64,000 nucleotides of DNA. Source: Eutreptiella sp. 'Long Island Sound 2002' (Eukaryota; Euglenozoa; Euglenophyceae; Eutreptiales; Eutreptiaceae). Under the pieces are notes generated by a model. The model ran no database searches. It was given only the letters and a program-made list of their open reading frames with translations, and was not told the DNA's origin. Shown piece by piece: positions 10,662 to 20,528 of this stretch (within the stretch, counting starts at the first letter, position 1; every line of letters begins with the position of its first letter). The stretch lies in the NCBI GenBank assembly GCA_964036045.1, contig OZ038381.1, positions 105,777,367 to 105,841,366 on the forward strand, written 5' to 3'. A program made the translations under genes and the position numbers.

Positions 10662-11569
10662 AACGTTACAATTCTGCGTGGCACATGTTTGGTACGTTCT
10701 TGTTACAAGACGCGGCGCTTGCTCCACTGTTAAAGGTGGAGCGCTTTGGTCAAATCCCACTGATGACGGTGGCGGTGCAACTTTTAAAGTTTTCACGCAC
10801 GCATTCTTTAAGTGCTGGGCGTATGGCGTATTCAGCAGTGTGTTTATTCCCGTGCTTTTCGCAACTACGTTTCGAGGGTATGCTACGCAACTTGAAACGT
10901 GACTGGTTCGTCAGTGTTCCTCATTATCATCGTTTCTATGATGTACGGCGTCTTATACAAGTCATGCATCAGCAACCTGTGGAGACAGAAGCTCAGCTGC
11001 GCTTGCAAGCCATTTTGTCCTTGAGATTCTTTGCCTTGTTCCGAGGCGTTGATCTGGCGCGATCACGTAGGGATATCCAACGCGCTGCTCAGCCTTGGTT
11101 CATTTCTGCTAAGCGCAAAGGGAGGAGATACTATGCACGTTATCCTATTCACAATGTTACGCCACCGTCAATTGATCCGCAGCGCTGCTTAGCGCGTTAT
11201 TTGGAGGCTGGGGGTGATTACGAGGGTTCTGAGATTTTTGTGTCGCTACGAAAGCCACGGAAGCCTTTATGGTCTGATACCATCAACGGTCTCACTACTC
11301 GCTGGTTAAGGAAACACCTACTGGAATTGGGGGAACTGGAGACGGATTCATTTTCCGCGCATTCTACACGAGGAGCAGCAGCAACTGCACTAATCTATCT
11401 TGGCGTGGATCCGCATGTGGTAGCAGCATTGGGTGATTGGTCCTGTTACGATACATTCAGAAAGTTTTACGACAGGACCAGAGCTCTGTTGCGCATCGCG
11501 CAAGTTCTGGTCCCTCCTGATCTGGCGACTGGAGAAGCGGCGCGCGCTTCGCGCCTGGCGATTAATTAA
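10553..11569 (+). CDS. DIRS tyrosine recombinase (start uncertain)
   Basis: The C-terminal part has the tyrosine recombinase signature: an arginine in the ALFRGVDLARSR block, the box HSTR at 11360-11371, and the nucleophile region FRKFYDR near 11461. It integrates the circular DNA copy without making a target duplication. The frame is open far upstream (to 9224) across the RT gene, but that upstream translation looks like an off-frame reading, and recombinase-like sequence begins only near 10553. The only methionine nearby in frame is at 10684, after conserved-looking sequence. A -1 shift from the RT frame in the overlap ending at 10661 would also express it. Confidence 0.85.
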   Translation, partial: KFRVDLGVCLREYYQLRGATNEEATLIINEIGKDTLKRYNSAWHMFGTFLLQDAALAPLLKVERFGQIPLMTVAVQLLKFSRTHSLSAGRMAYSAVCLFPCFSQLRFEGMLRNLKRDWFVSVPHYHRFYDVRRLIQVMHQQPVETEAQLRLQAILSLRFFALFRGVDLARSRRDIQRAAQPWFISAKRKGRRYYARYPIHNVTPPSIDPQRCLARYLEAGGDYEGSEIFVSLRKPRKPLWSDTINGLTTRWLRKHLLELGELETDSFSAHSTRGAAATALIYLGVDPHVVAALGDWSCYDTFRKFYDRTRALLRIAQVLVPPDLATGEAARASRLAIN

Positions 11570-11616
11570 TTCTTATAAAGGGTTCAGTTCACGGGAGCTC
11601 AGTCTTCCGTTCTGTT

Positions 11617-11731
11617 GCCCATATATGGGGATTGTGTAGTGCTAGCTGAGCCAGCTCGGATTTACCCGATTAGGTGAGGAGGAAAGAAGAGATGGCGAAG
11701 CAATAGCACTACACAAGACACATATATGCCC
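11617..11731. repeat. DIRS internal complementary region
   Basis: Bases 11617-11655 are the reverse complement of the left end beginning at 7210. Bases 11656-11731 are the reverse complement of the right end finishing at 12187. In the known DIRS cycle this region templates joining of the two ends into a circle. It starts about 50 bases after the recombinase stop. Confidence 0.92.
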
Positions 11732-11802
11732 ACCCTGTCCCTCCCTTAAGTTCTTCGCTCACCGTGAAAAGCAGTTGACACTTGGGGCGTCGGTTTCCAC
11801 GG

Positions 11803-12187
11803 TTTTAAGAGCATGGGAGGTTAATAGTGGTTGGAGCATGTAAGGAGTACTGATTTTCCAAATTTTTTATTATACTACGGTTTTCTCTGAGATCGTCGAC
11901 GACAGGTCGTAGCTTAGAGGAAAAACACAACTCTAAGGTTGGTAGAGTGTGGGTTCAAACCCCATGGAGGGGGTATTTGAGGTCAAAAATTTCATTTTTC
12001 ATGTATAATACCATTTTTGTGTATATTTTGAGGGTGCCCGTTTCAATGAAAGGTAGCAAAGGGCACCAAAAGAGCAGAAAACAGAGAAAACAAACCGGTT
12101 TTAAGGAGTTGGCCCATATATGTGTCTTGTGTAGTGCTATTGCTTCGCCATCTCTTCTTTCCTCCTCACCTATTCGGGTAAATCCGA
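11803..12187. repeat. DIRS right inverted terminal repeat
   Basis: Inverted copy of the left repeat, with an extra right-end extension (about 12141-12187) that is matched only by the internal complementary region. Confidence 0.9.
11910..11962 (+). other. tRNA-like box A / box B pair in right DIRS repeat
   Basis: TAGCTTAGAGG at 11910-11920 resembles box A and GGTTCAAACCC at 11952-11962 resembles box B, about 40 bases apart. This is the mirror of the pair in the left repeat. The T-arm-like hairpin is complete but the rest of a tRNA fold is not. Confidence 0.5.
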
Positions 12188-12603
12188 CTGTCCGGACACA
12201 GCCCTTCCCTGGCCCTGGGGTTCAGCCTCCATAGGCGCCACCTTCTTTGGCGGAAACGGTAGCCATAACCTTCCACCTGCAGCCAATCTTCAAGGGCTTG
12301 CAGGCGGTCGGCCCCCATGACTTTCCTCAACTCGAAGGTTTCGGGGAAACCGCCCTCACATTGGGGGTTGGAGTGGCGGTAATGCTGGTCCCATATCAGC
12401 CCTTGCAGTAATCTTACCGCATGGGGATGGGGCTTGGGCCAGGTCTTGCCCCCTTGTTGCCAATTGACCATGGCGTCTCGGAGGAGTTCTTGGACTCGTA
12501 CCCAGAGAAGTCTAGGTGCTGGCGCGGAAAGCCTGGAACTCCGACCACGCAAGCAACAAGAGGTTGTGCTGTTGAGGCAGAGGACGCGAGCAAGGAGATG
12601 CAC
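12188..12603 (-). pseudogene. Element A gag, N-terminal part (upstream of the DIRS insertion)
   Basis: A 138-codon frame runs from a methionine at 12603 to the edge of the DIRS element. Removing 7210-12187 (4,978 bases, remainder 1 on division by three) places this frame exactly in register with the gag frame that resumes at 7209. The protein has a tryptophan- and arginine-rich segment (LRDAMVNWQQGG, then a QRRWRLWRL block). No domain is recognised. The true start could lie elsewhere. Confidence 0.65.
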
Positions 12604-12635
12604 TCACTTGCCCGGTGGTGTAGACGGCGTCCTCG

Positions 12636-12654
12636 TCAGACTACAGGCGCCAAC
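12636..12654 (-). promoter_or_regulatory. Possible primer-binding site of element A
   Basis: On the minus strand, about 30 bases upstream of the gag methionine, the sequence reads TGGCGCCTGTAGTCTGACG. A start with TGGCGCC is typical of tRNA-primed LTR elements. No LTR is recognisable beyond it, so this is tentative. Confidence 0.3.
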
Positions 12655-13734
12655 TTCTCGACAGCACGGCACTGCACCGCCGTACCGCAACGGTCCTGAG
12701 TCCTATGCCCAGCAAACGAGTACTCGTTAGTCAACGAGTTGTCGACCACGGACGGCGTTGAACGCGTTCCTGTTGGCTACGTTTGTTTTGACGAGTGTCC
12801 TAGCAGCTGGTCCTTCCCTAGGCACGCGGCTGCACAACATCAAAGCATTGACAATCAATAAGAGACCGCATCTTGACCGCTTGCCAGCAATACACAAACA
12901 AACGTTCAACCTTTGCCGCCTAACATACAAGAAGACAAAAGTATGTACCCCAAATCCAATGACATACAAAGCAGTCAGCGATAATTAGCTAAAAAGAAAA
13001 TGCTCCACCTCTCAATGGTCTTGAGGGTCATGGTCATCCTCATGGAGCATGGCAAAGGAGAATTAACCTCACACAATTCACCAACCCTTGAGGTCAATGG
13101 CAAAGCAATCGCAAGACATGAGATGCACTCGCCAGCGAGCATGCACATGCAACCATGGAGAACTTGACCTCAAAAATTAATTGATCTCATACCCTCGGGA
13201 GACCTGGAATCCCACATGCTCAATGGATGGACGGAGAGGGAAAGATTGTACTTGATCACACCAAAGCATCCCAGAACCATGGATCAACAACCAAGAGATC
13301 TTCCGGGGTTTCCTCCCTAATCCCACATGGACCTGGTTCCCCAATACCTCCCAACGTCATCCCATAGCACCGCCATTCCCCAACCAAATGCCAAGAGAAT
13401 GTATACTCGAACAACCGCGGGAGTATATCCATGGGGAGATTGTCCTATCCCGAAGAGAGGGAGTCCCGCCACATTAGAGCACATATATATTGCGCTAGGA
13501 AAGACCTTCACCAATCCATGCCCTGAAGAGCTTGACGCTCCCATAACCCAATCCAAGAGAGCATGTGTATGGAAAGAGGATTTCGCCTGACGATGACCCA
13601 TGAGAGCACGCATGCACTGGGAGAGAGATTGGGTAAGAGAAATGGATAAGCAAATGCCCCTGGTCACATGTAGAGACCTAGACCCGGCCCGCAGAGTGAG
13701 TGCACAAAGAGAGATATCCCGGGTCCAATGAGAG
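12655..13734. other. Unassigned DNA upstream of element A
   Basis: I see no gene with a recognisable domain. The first 300 bases could contain the lost 5' LTR of element A, but with no second copy this cannot be tested by reading. Confidence 0.4.
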
Positions 13735-13744
13735 CACATCCATG

Positions 13745-13955
13745 GAGTTCCTGTCCCAAAGAGAGAAGAGAGTCTCTATCCGATGAGGAGAGAAGAATGT
13801 CCCTATCCCAGGTGGAGAAGAGAATCACTATCCGTGGGGGGAGTAGAATGTCGCTATCCCAAGAGGAGAGGAGAGTATCCCTATCCCAAGAAGAGAGTGT
13901 CCCTTTCCCAAGAGGAGAGGAGAGGGTCCCTGTCCCAAGAGGAGAGGAGGTTGCC
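13745..13955. repeat. Degenerate purine-rich minisatellite, 22-28 bp unit
   Basis: The core CYCTATCCCAAGAGGAGAGRAGAG recurs about eight times. The YYCTRTCC anchor occurs near 13751, 13773, 13801, 13826, 13852, 13879, 13901 and 13928. Spacing varies from 22 to 28 bases, so it is an imperfect minisatellite. One strand is almost all purine. Confidence 0.8.
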
Positions 13956-13959
13956 TAAC

Positions 13960-15395
13960 CACCTGGAAGAAGAGAGCCGATTGCCTTGCACCACACATGG
14001 AGAGGGAGGGTCCCAAGTTCACCTGAGTTAGACACCTGACCTCGACTCTTAGGGAGAGGTGGGCGCTTGGTCAACCACACGGCAAGGGTCAAAAGAACCA
14101 AGAATCCGACTACGCCATGGGCGGACCACATTTCCAACCGGCTTCCACGAGAAGATACCCTTGACATGTTCGACCGAAGGCAAACCATTAGTCTACACTC
14201 TCACATGGTTCAACCTGATTGCAAAGGATCGACCTACTTCTTGGAAAGGCATGCGATCAGGGAGATACGGCAATCAAATGGACACAAAGTGCAAAGGATG
14301 CTCCAAAACATTCACCTCAAAGCACTTCACAAAATTACCTTCTCATCTAGAGTAGCAAAAAACTTGGGCACTCTCCTTAGAGGCAATAGGCACAAGATCC
14401 CGGAACAATGCAATCGCGACTCAATGCTCTTTATCAACAAACAAGCAATGAACCAACACATGATACGTGGAAGTGAACCTGAATAAGCACTGTAGCACCA
14501 CACTTGCAAAGGTCACGTGAATGAATAAAATGAATGCATGTGACCGTGCAACCAAATATATTACATCATCAAAAGAGACAATTGTTCAACACGCAGGCAT
14601 GCTTGTTGACCTTCCTGTAATGAACACAAAGCATGAATGGAGCTAATGTACAAGACAGTGAGCTCAATGATTCATACACTTGTGAGTATTCAAAGAGGAT
14701 AATGTCCGTTGCAACATAGGATACATAAGTTCGATGATGAACTCAACGGAGGGACGTCCCAAAGTGACAAACCAAAGCACAAGAAGAAAAAGAAGAGTTC
14801 ACTTGCGAATTGCAGAGCAACGAAAGATGCACTTTCTTCTGTTCCGGTGCGTCTACCTCAGCCACTTCCACTTCCACTCCTCTTCCACTAGGACTCCTCC
14901 AGCTTTCAGGGACTTGTGATCCCCCATACACGTAGGCGTGGCACTGCAAGCAGATGCGCCCATTAATGTGTACCAGTCGGTGACCGTCAGCCGGTGTGGG
15001 CAGATCGAACCACACCAGGGTTTAGCGAGATCCTTACGCTCAGGCCTTCTATCTTTTGATGGAGTCGCCCTAGCTTCCGATCGGTATCCATTTTGGTAAC
15101 AGGATAGAGCTAACACTATTGGCACCGGTCCAGAAGAGTTTTCAGTCGCTCGGCCCGCATTAAAGCACAGGCCGAGCAGCAGGGAGCACGCGCACACAAC
15201 AGGAGCACCAGGCGAGCACGCGCGCGCGGACAGGCCTTGACTGAATTTCTGGACGGCATTAAAATCTATCCTGTTGACTAAGAAGCAATTCCATAATAAA
15301 ATTCTTGAAGTCCTATGCCCGAAATTGCATGAAATTAATACAATCAAAAATTGTCAGCTGATTGGCTTCACAGTGGCACACGGCATAAAACCAGG
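13960..15395. other. Unassigned DNA, no recognisable gene
   Basis: Short frames occur on both strands but none shows a domain or repeat. A minus-strand stretch around 14920-15010 reads as a plausible short peptide segment with ICLQCHAYVYGG and could be a remnant exon; I cannot support more. Composition shifts to strongly GC-rich at about 15400. Confidence 0.4.
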
Positions 15396-15837
15396 AAGCA
15401 GATCGGGTTAGATACCATGAAACACAAAGCCATTCAGGAGGGAGGGCATGGGATACACGTCATTCCCACCGTGGATCATCGGACGCAATTCCATGATCGC
15501 GTGGGAGGCGCACATTGTGGGCGCGGAGTGGGCGCGCAAATGGACCCGCTGGTGCGCAACAACGCGTGCACCGGGGACCTCCACACCGCAGTTCACCGCC
15601 AGCCCACTCGAGGGGTGGGGGCCGCACACCCCGTCGTGGCCCACGGTGATTCGCGGGGCGGGCCCTGAGCGCCCGTGGGACGCGGTGGCCACGGAATGGC
15701 TGCAGGCGGCACCGGAGCCCCATACCTCTTGGAGAGGCGACGTGTCCTCTCTCCCCCAACCACCCCCCCCCCCCGCCTCGTGCTGCACGCCGCCAACGTG
15801 CTCTGAGCCACAGAGATACACACATGGGGGTGCGACG

Positions 15838-16193
15838 CAGCCACCGTCCGGTGGCTCCCTCCAGAGGACGGGGGCACCCAGCTCACTGTGGCGCATTTCA
15901 CAAAAGGGGGGCCTACGTACGATGACGCCCTGTTCCAGCTAGTCGACATTCCAGGACCCCTGCTCCTCATGCTCCCAACCAACCTCGCCGCCGCGCTGCG
16001 CCTGGAGCTGGACGGCTGCGGCGGGTTGAGGGTCAGGTGGCAGGCGGTCGCAGACGGCACACTGCTGGCCCTCCTCCACCAGGGCACCGCAGAGGGGTGC
16101 CGGTGGGACGCTCTTATGCCTCACCTCACCGGGCGTTACACCTATATGATGACCCCCCAGGGAAAGCTCGCCCGGCGTGGAATAACCTCATAG
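15838..16193 (+). pseudogene. Unrecognised protein fragment in GC-rich locus
   Basis: One plus frame encodes a protein-like stretch of balanced composition, with VRWLPPEDGG, then DDALFQLVDIPGPLLLML, then RWDALMPHLTGRY. It ends at 16193; a neighbouring frame (about 16160-16430) continues with another protein-like stretch containing RQRWDNLWLCRLNPW, which suggests a frameshifted gene. No family is recognised. High GC content keeps several frames open, so this call rests on amino-acid composition only. Confidence 0.3.
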
Positions 16194-16704
16194 CGGCCTT
16201 CCACGACCAAGAGATACTCCCCAACGACAGGTGGCAAGCGGTCCGGCAGAAAACGCTCAGCAGAGACTACCGGCGCCGTGTCCGCGCCCGCCTGCTAGAA
16301 CTCCGGGGCCCCCTTCGGCAACGGTGGGACAACCTCTGGCTTTGCCGCCTCAACCCTTGGTCCCCAGCCTCCCACCTTCCACACACCTGCCAGCTCTGCG
16401 GGAGTGCACCACGCTGTCCTCCGCCACGCTGACAGGTGTCAACAGGTGCGCGCAGTGCTCCCAGGTGGCCGCGTTCCCCTGGCCCAAGCCACCCGCGGGC
16501 CCGCGCCGGCGCACGCAGGAGAAGGCGCTGCAGCAACGCATCGAGGGCGCGCAGACCCCCTCGCACGGCCAAGCGGGCCCCGCGGGTGCCGCCCTCCTGT
16601 GGATCCACGTGCACCTGAGGGACCCAAAGTCCGTCGCGCACTTGTCGCACGTGTTCGCGCCCTGACCCCCACCTGACGCCACGCATTGCAGCGCCCGCAG
16701 CATA

Positions 16705-16956
16705 ATGCCCCGCGGAAGGGGAAACGGGCCAGAGCATGCCAGAGCCCGCTGCCAGGGTCAGGAGGCAACCGTCCGGGGCCTGGTAGCGGGTGCAGTGGCA
16801 GAGGTGCACACGGCGCACGCTGCCGCCCTGCACGACCGGGCAGGCAGCGGGGGGACCTTCCCCGGCGAGGCCGCCCTCCCGGCCGTCCGCGCCCTGAACG
16901 GGGCGGGAGCCCCCACGCTGCTCCCGGCAATGCACCGGGTCGTGAACGCCGTCTGA
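16705..16956 (+). pseudogene. Unrecognised fragment reading across the CD insertion site
   Basis: This frame ends in TGA at 16954-16956, but past that stop the same phase remains open to the insertion site at 17063. After removal of element CD it continues without another stop to 46026. The translation contains a leucine/alanine-rich helical segment. No domain is recognised. Confidence 0.25.
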
Positions 16957-17059
16957 CCAGGGCCTAAAGCGGTCCTCTACGGGTACTGGATGGGGTGGCG
17001 CACGTCTGGCCAGTCGGGCCGGCCCCCATCCGCGGGGGACACCCTGCGGCTGAGGGGCG

Positions 17060-17063
17060 AAGG
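17060..17063. repeat. Target-site duplication of element CD (left copy, AAGG)
   Basis: AAGG abuts the 3' LTR edge at 17064; the matching copy is at 45751-45754, next to the 5' LTR edge. Confidence 0.85.
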
Positions 17064-18247
17064 TAAAGAAGGTCCCTACTAGGACCGGCCCCTGCTGTGC
17101 CCCTTCCGCCTGTAATCCCTGCTGACTTGCTCCTGATCAATGATTGCATTTCTCACAATGCAGGGTCCAAAATCCAAAAATATAGAAAATAGAAAAAACA
17201 ATCCTCCTTCAACCCTGAACAGCAATCAGATCCCACAAATGCAGCAATAACCCGATTCACAATCCAATCCACGATGCGGGCTTCCGTTCAGCACACCGGT
17301 CGTCCCACGGTGGCGGGCATGTACAAGAATTGCACCAAAGAGGAAAGCCCTGAAATTGGCATATGAACACAAATAAAGCAAAGTTGGGGAAAGATGGAAA
17401 CGTACACAATCACAGCCATAGACCCCTCATTCCCTGGACTCAAGACCTTCCCTTGACTCACCAACAAGATTCCCTGAACCCAGTCAAATAAGATTGCTAA
17501 ATGCCATGTGTAAAAAGTCACTACATAAACCCCAAAAATGGGTTCATTCCCAAGCCTTTAAATCCTAGCCCAATAGGGGAGGTGACGTGTCATGACCTAG
17601 AGTGGCACTCAGGACCATGCCCTACCCTGACGTAACCTTGGTTGGACTTGGAGTTGAATGTGCTTAGAGATATGCCGCATGAGTTTGAACTCATAACATG
17701 CCAAAAACTGCCAATTCACACCATATTGGCCATATATCAAATATATGCTCAAAATTGAAGTTACGACTTATCCGAAGGCTCAAAGCATGCATGGAATCGA
17801 AGTCTAGTATTCATGGAGGATAGAGACCAAATGTCAATGCCCATGTACATCCCCACTTTACCCTCGAAATTCCTTCCGATATGGGCGCCATGCACTGCCC
17901 AAGTCAGCCCATGATCTTGAGACCAATTCTTGTAATCCTTCGTGCGCCAAGCGAAATGGAGTACGCGATCCGGCATATGGTGGTGTTCAACTCCAAAGCA
18001 TATGCCAACATATGAACAACATACCATGGTTCCACTCTCCATAGGCTTCTTGCTGTTTCCCGACCATGTAAGTACACAAAACGCAAAAATGAGCATAAAA
18101 TGAGGTCAAAAACATGAAAATATGTCCAAATACAAAGTTGCCATGATAGTATATCTCTATGCTCACCCATGATGTCCGCGCATGGTTCAATACACAAATG
18201 ATTGGAACCATTTGCGAACAATTCCCCCACTTGGATCCCCAATCGGG

Positions 18248-18263
18248 CGCATGGAGATACCTT
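18248..18263. repeat. Target-site duplication of LINE-like insert, left copy
   Basis: The 16-base string CGCATGGAGATACCTT is repeated with one mismatch at 20513-20528. Its length fits target-primed reverse transcription. Confidence 0.85.
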
Positions 18264-20512
18264 TTTTTGAGACACGGCGGTTTCCCGCCCAAAATAACAT
18301 CACAAACTGCTCACCATGCGAGGTTCCTCCAAGGACAGCCGCGGGTATAAAACCCATACAAATCGATCATGCCACTGTGAATTTCCCTGGGTGCAAAGCA
18401 CTGCCAAGAGAGGCACCAATAGCCTTGGGAGAGTGACAAATGGCAGTCAACATTTTTGGGGCTATCAACAGGTGAGGAAACAGTTTGAAAAAGGAGCTGA
18501 AAATGACTGAAATAGATCGTGACAGGATCGCTTTTACAGTTCCACCACTGCATGATCTGTTGATCTGTACTTGATCTGTCCTCTTCACCAGAAACTGAAA
18601 AATAAAATTGAGTGATAATTGACAAAGCTGGACCGTGAAATTTGGCTCCTGAAAAAACAGGGCTCATAAAAGGATCCAATGAGCGTCAGCATAGCAACAA
18701 AGCAATGCAGAGAGCAGGTAGAAGTTGAGTTCATTCCGAAGTCTTCCAGTGCAAGGTGCAACAAAGTGACTCCTGAATTTAAAGTGTACTCTTCTTCTTT
18801 ATGCTCATCTTCATCGTTGTTCTGGTTGCTGATCAGAGGAACAAAGGATGCAGATACGTGAGGTCATTCAGACGCACTCGAGGAAGTCGATTGCAAGTCT
18901 GGTGGATCAGAGTGCATTGAGGAGGAACATGAAGGTTGGTATTTGAGTTTAGCTTTGTAAGACTTTAGGAAAGTTTGTATAAATATGAAAGACGTGTGCT
19001 TAAGCTTGATATTGGGGCTTATGAGTTCCTCAGAGCAGCATTGAGTGAAAACCTCTTTTGCCAGGAAATGGTTTACTGGGTTGGTGTCCGGGTTTAGGAT
19101 GGAATTTGCCATCGAAATGGATTCATCTAAGCTGTTTGGTAGAGTGAGAATTGATGATGCAGAGCATACCGTGCTGTGGCTCATTTCGTCAGCCCATAGA
19201 GTGTTCTTCGTGGATTCTTGGCTGTCGGCATCTTCTTTGATATTTTGCTGAGCACATGGGCGTGGTAGAGGTGGAAAGGAGTAAGAAGCGGGTGACATTT
19301 TTGGAGTGTCAAGGGATATTTGCGGTGGTGTAGATGGTGATGGAGAAGGCGTTGTGGGCCTGTGTTTTGCTGGAGATGGTGATATGGTGTGGGCTGGGGC
19401 GTGTTGATATATAATCACCTTCGGTGGTTGGGGTGTCTGCTGGAAATGTTTGAGTTTGAGTTGGTCGCGACAGACAGAGCACCTTTTGAGTGGTTGCAAC
19501 CCTTTGCTTTCGAACCAGGCCTTTTTATTGGCTGTCAACAGAAAGCATTCCCCACAGTCTTTACACAACCTGTGAGTTTCGTCTGCGGCTTTTTCGATCT
19601 CGTCGCGTTGCGGTGGACCTCTGCGTCGGCGTCGGCCTTTGACTGATGTCCACGGTGTGGTGGAGCTCTCCTCGGATCCTTCTGGATCGTCAAACTCTGC
19701 ACGTTCACTTGAATTGTTGTCTCTGTCTCGGCGTACTTCATCTGGAAGACATGCGAAATAGTTCGGTGAGGAGAAGTTTCTCTTCGGAGGCGGCGGTTTT
19801 CCATTGGACGGGCGTGATGGGAACATTGCGTTAAGTGATAGGGGATCCAGTGGTTTTGGGTGAGACGGTGTTGAGGTAGGTTGCAGTTGTTTCGGAGACC
19901 TTGGTGCTGCCGGAGATGATGTAGACAATTCATCCTTCTTGGTGTACAGTGAGCTTGTGTGGGGTTTGTTTAGAGCCCGTTCCGTCGGCGTTGCGTGAGA
20001 TTCAGTGAGCGTGGCTTCCTCCTTTTCAGTTTGAACGTGGTGAGCTTTTTCGGGTTTGTTCCCAGGTTTTGGTTGCAGCATATTCCGAGGCTCGTTGTTC
20101 AAGATCTTGTGGTTCGAAAGCGAGTAGGGAGAATGTTGAAAGGCGGAGGGCTTGTCTTGACTTAAATTGCAACTCGAACTTTGTGCTTGAACCAATGTTG
20201 GATCGGTGTGACGAAGCAGACATTTTTCTCCGTAGCGGCATTTTCCTGTCCTGAAGTAATGGCACTCTGGGCGATCTGAAATCGGAAGTTGGGCAATGAG
20301 CAGCTTCTGGATTGTTTTTGTAATCAGAATTAGCGCTGGGACTTGAGAGAACAGCTCGCTTTGCGTCTCTGTGGCCAGCAGAGATCGTACATAAGTGTCC
20401 ATCTTCGTATTGATTTAAAATCGTGGAAACTTTCGACATACATGAGTTTTGTCGTTAAATTCATTGTTCAATTCAAAAGACATTTTGTTGCGCAACAGCG
20501 CAGGCGACTCAT
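18264..20512 (-). mobile_element. LINE-like insert or processed retrocopy, 2.25 kb
   Basis: Read on the minus strand, the insert starts right after the duplicated target, has about 110 bases of leader, one complete 512-codon gene, about 600 bases of trailer and ends in a short A run (visible as T at 18263-18268) next to the second target copy. A 16 bp target duplication and terminal A run are marks of LINE-type retrotransposition. No reverse transcriptase or endonuclease is present. It is therefore either a retrocopy of a cellular mRNA or a non-autonomous element carrying only a first ORF. Confidence 0.75.
18864..20402 (-). CDS. Two-zinc-finger protein (CCCH plus zinc ribbon) of the LINE-like insert
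   Basis: The 512-residue frame is intact, and a TAA lies in frame 15 bases before its methionine. Residues about 48-66 form a CCCH finger spaced C-x7-C-x5-C-x3-H (CHYFRTGKCRYGEKCLLRH), a type that usually binds RNA. Residues about 280-315 carry CKDC, an aromatic/hydrophobic stretch, a KG turn and CSVCR; this resembles the probable zinc-ribbon domain family zf-trcl. The remainder is low-complexity serine/proline/threonine-rich sequence with charged runs. It could be an ORF1-type RNA-binding protein of a LINE or a copied host gene. The family assignments are from motif memory only. Confidence 0.65.
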   Translation of the reverse strand: MDTYVRSLLATETQSELFSQVPALILITKTIQKLLIAQLPISDRPECHYFRTGKCRYGEKCLLRHTDPTLVQAQSSSCNLSQDKPSAFQHSPYSLSNHKILNNEPRNMLQPKPGNKPEKAHHVQTEKEEATLTESHATPTERALNKPHTSSLYTKKDELSTSSPAAPRSPKQLQPTSTPSHPKPLDPLSLNAMFPSRPSNGKPPPPKRNFSSPNYFACLPDEVRRDRDNNSSERAEFDDPEGSEESSTTPWTSVKGRRRRRGPPQRDEIEKAADETHRLCKDCGECFLLTANKKAWFESKGLQPLKRCSVCRDQLKLKHFQQTPQPPKVIIYQHAPAHTISPSPAKHRPTTPSPSPSTPPQISLDTPKMSPASYSFPPLPRPCAQQNIKEDADSQESTKNTLWADEMSHSTVCSASSILTLPNSLDESISMANSILNPDTNPVNHFLAKEVFTQCCSEELISPNIKLKHTSFIFIQTFLKSYKAKLKYQPSCSSSMHSDPPDLQSTSSSASE

Positions 20513-20528
20513 CGCATGGGGATACCTT
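20513..20528. repeat. Target-site duplication of LINE-like insert, right copy
   Basis: Copy of 18248-18263 with one substitution (A to G at the eighth base). Confidence 0.85.

Larger units (their letters stand above)
7210..12187 (+). mobile_element. Complete DIRS-type retrotransposon
   Basis: Three hallmarks are present: inverted terminal repeats (7210-7557 and 11803-12187), an internal complementary region at 11617-11731 whose two halves are the reverse complements of the outer left and outer right ends, and a tyrosine recombinase gene in place of an integrase. The junction inside the internal complementary region defines the ends precisely, because matching stops at 7210 on one side and 12187 on the other. 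There is no target-site duplication, as expected for recombinase-mediated insertion. Gag, RT/RNase H and recombinase frames are open. The element lies inside gag of element A. Confidence 0.95.
1438..12654 (-). mobile_element. Element A: degraded Ty3/gypsy retrotransposon, 3' truncated, interrupted by DIRS
   Basis: On the minus strand the order is gag (12603 to about 3718, interrupted), protease, a methyltransferase-like module, then reverse transcriptase, which ends abruptly at 1438 after the first RT blocks. No RNase H, integrase or LTR pair is visible. Protein similarity to elements B and CD (the unusual zinc knuckle, the protease region, the RT block with DYRGLN and LKHGYHQM) places A in the same broad family but clearly more diverged. 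Several stops and frameshifts show it is dead. A complete DIRS element occupies 7210-12187. Confidence 0.85.
15400..17063. other. GC-rich locus, left half (split by element CD)
   Basis: This segment is much richer in G and C than the retroelements around it and has poly-C runs (for example 15763-15774). It ends exactly at the target duplication AAGG (17060-17063) of element CD and continues at 45755 on the far side of the nest. Several open frames are present in different phases, and I do not recognise any product. Confidence 0.8.

Noticed and set aside
13745-13955. CRISPR-like array
   Set aside because: Units are contiguous, imperfect and of variable length with no unique spacers, and the genome is eukaryotic.
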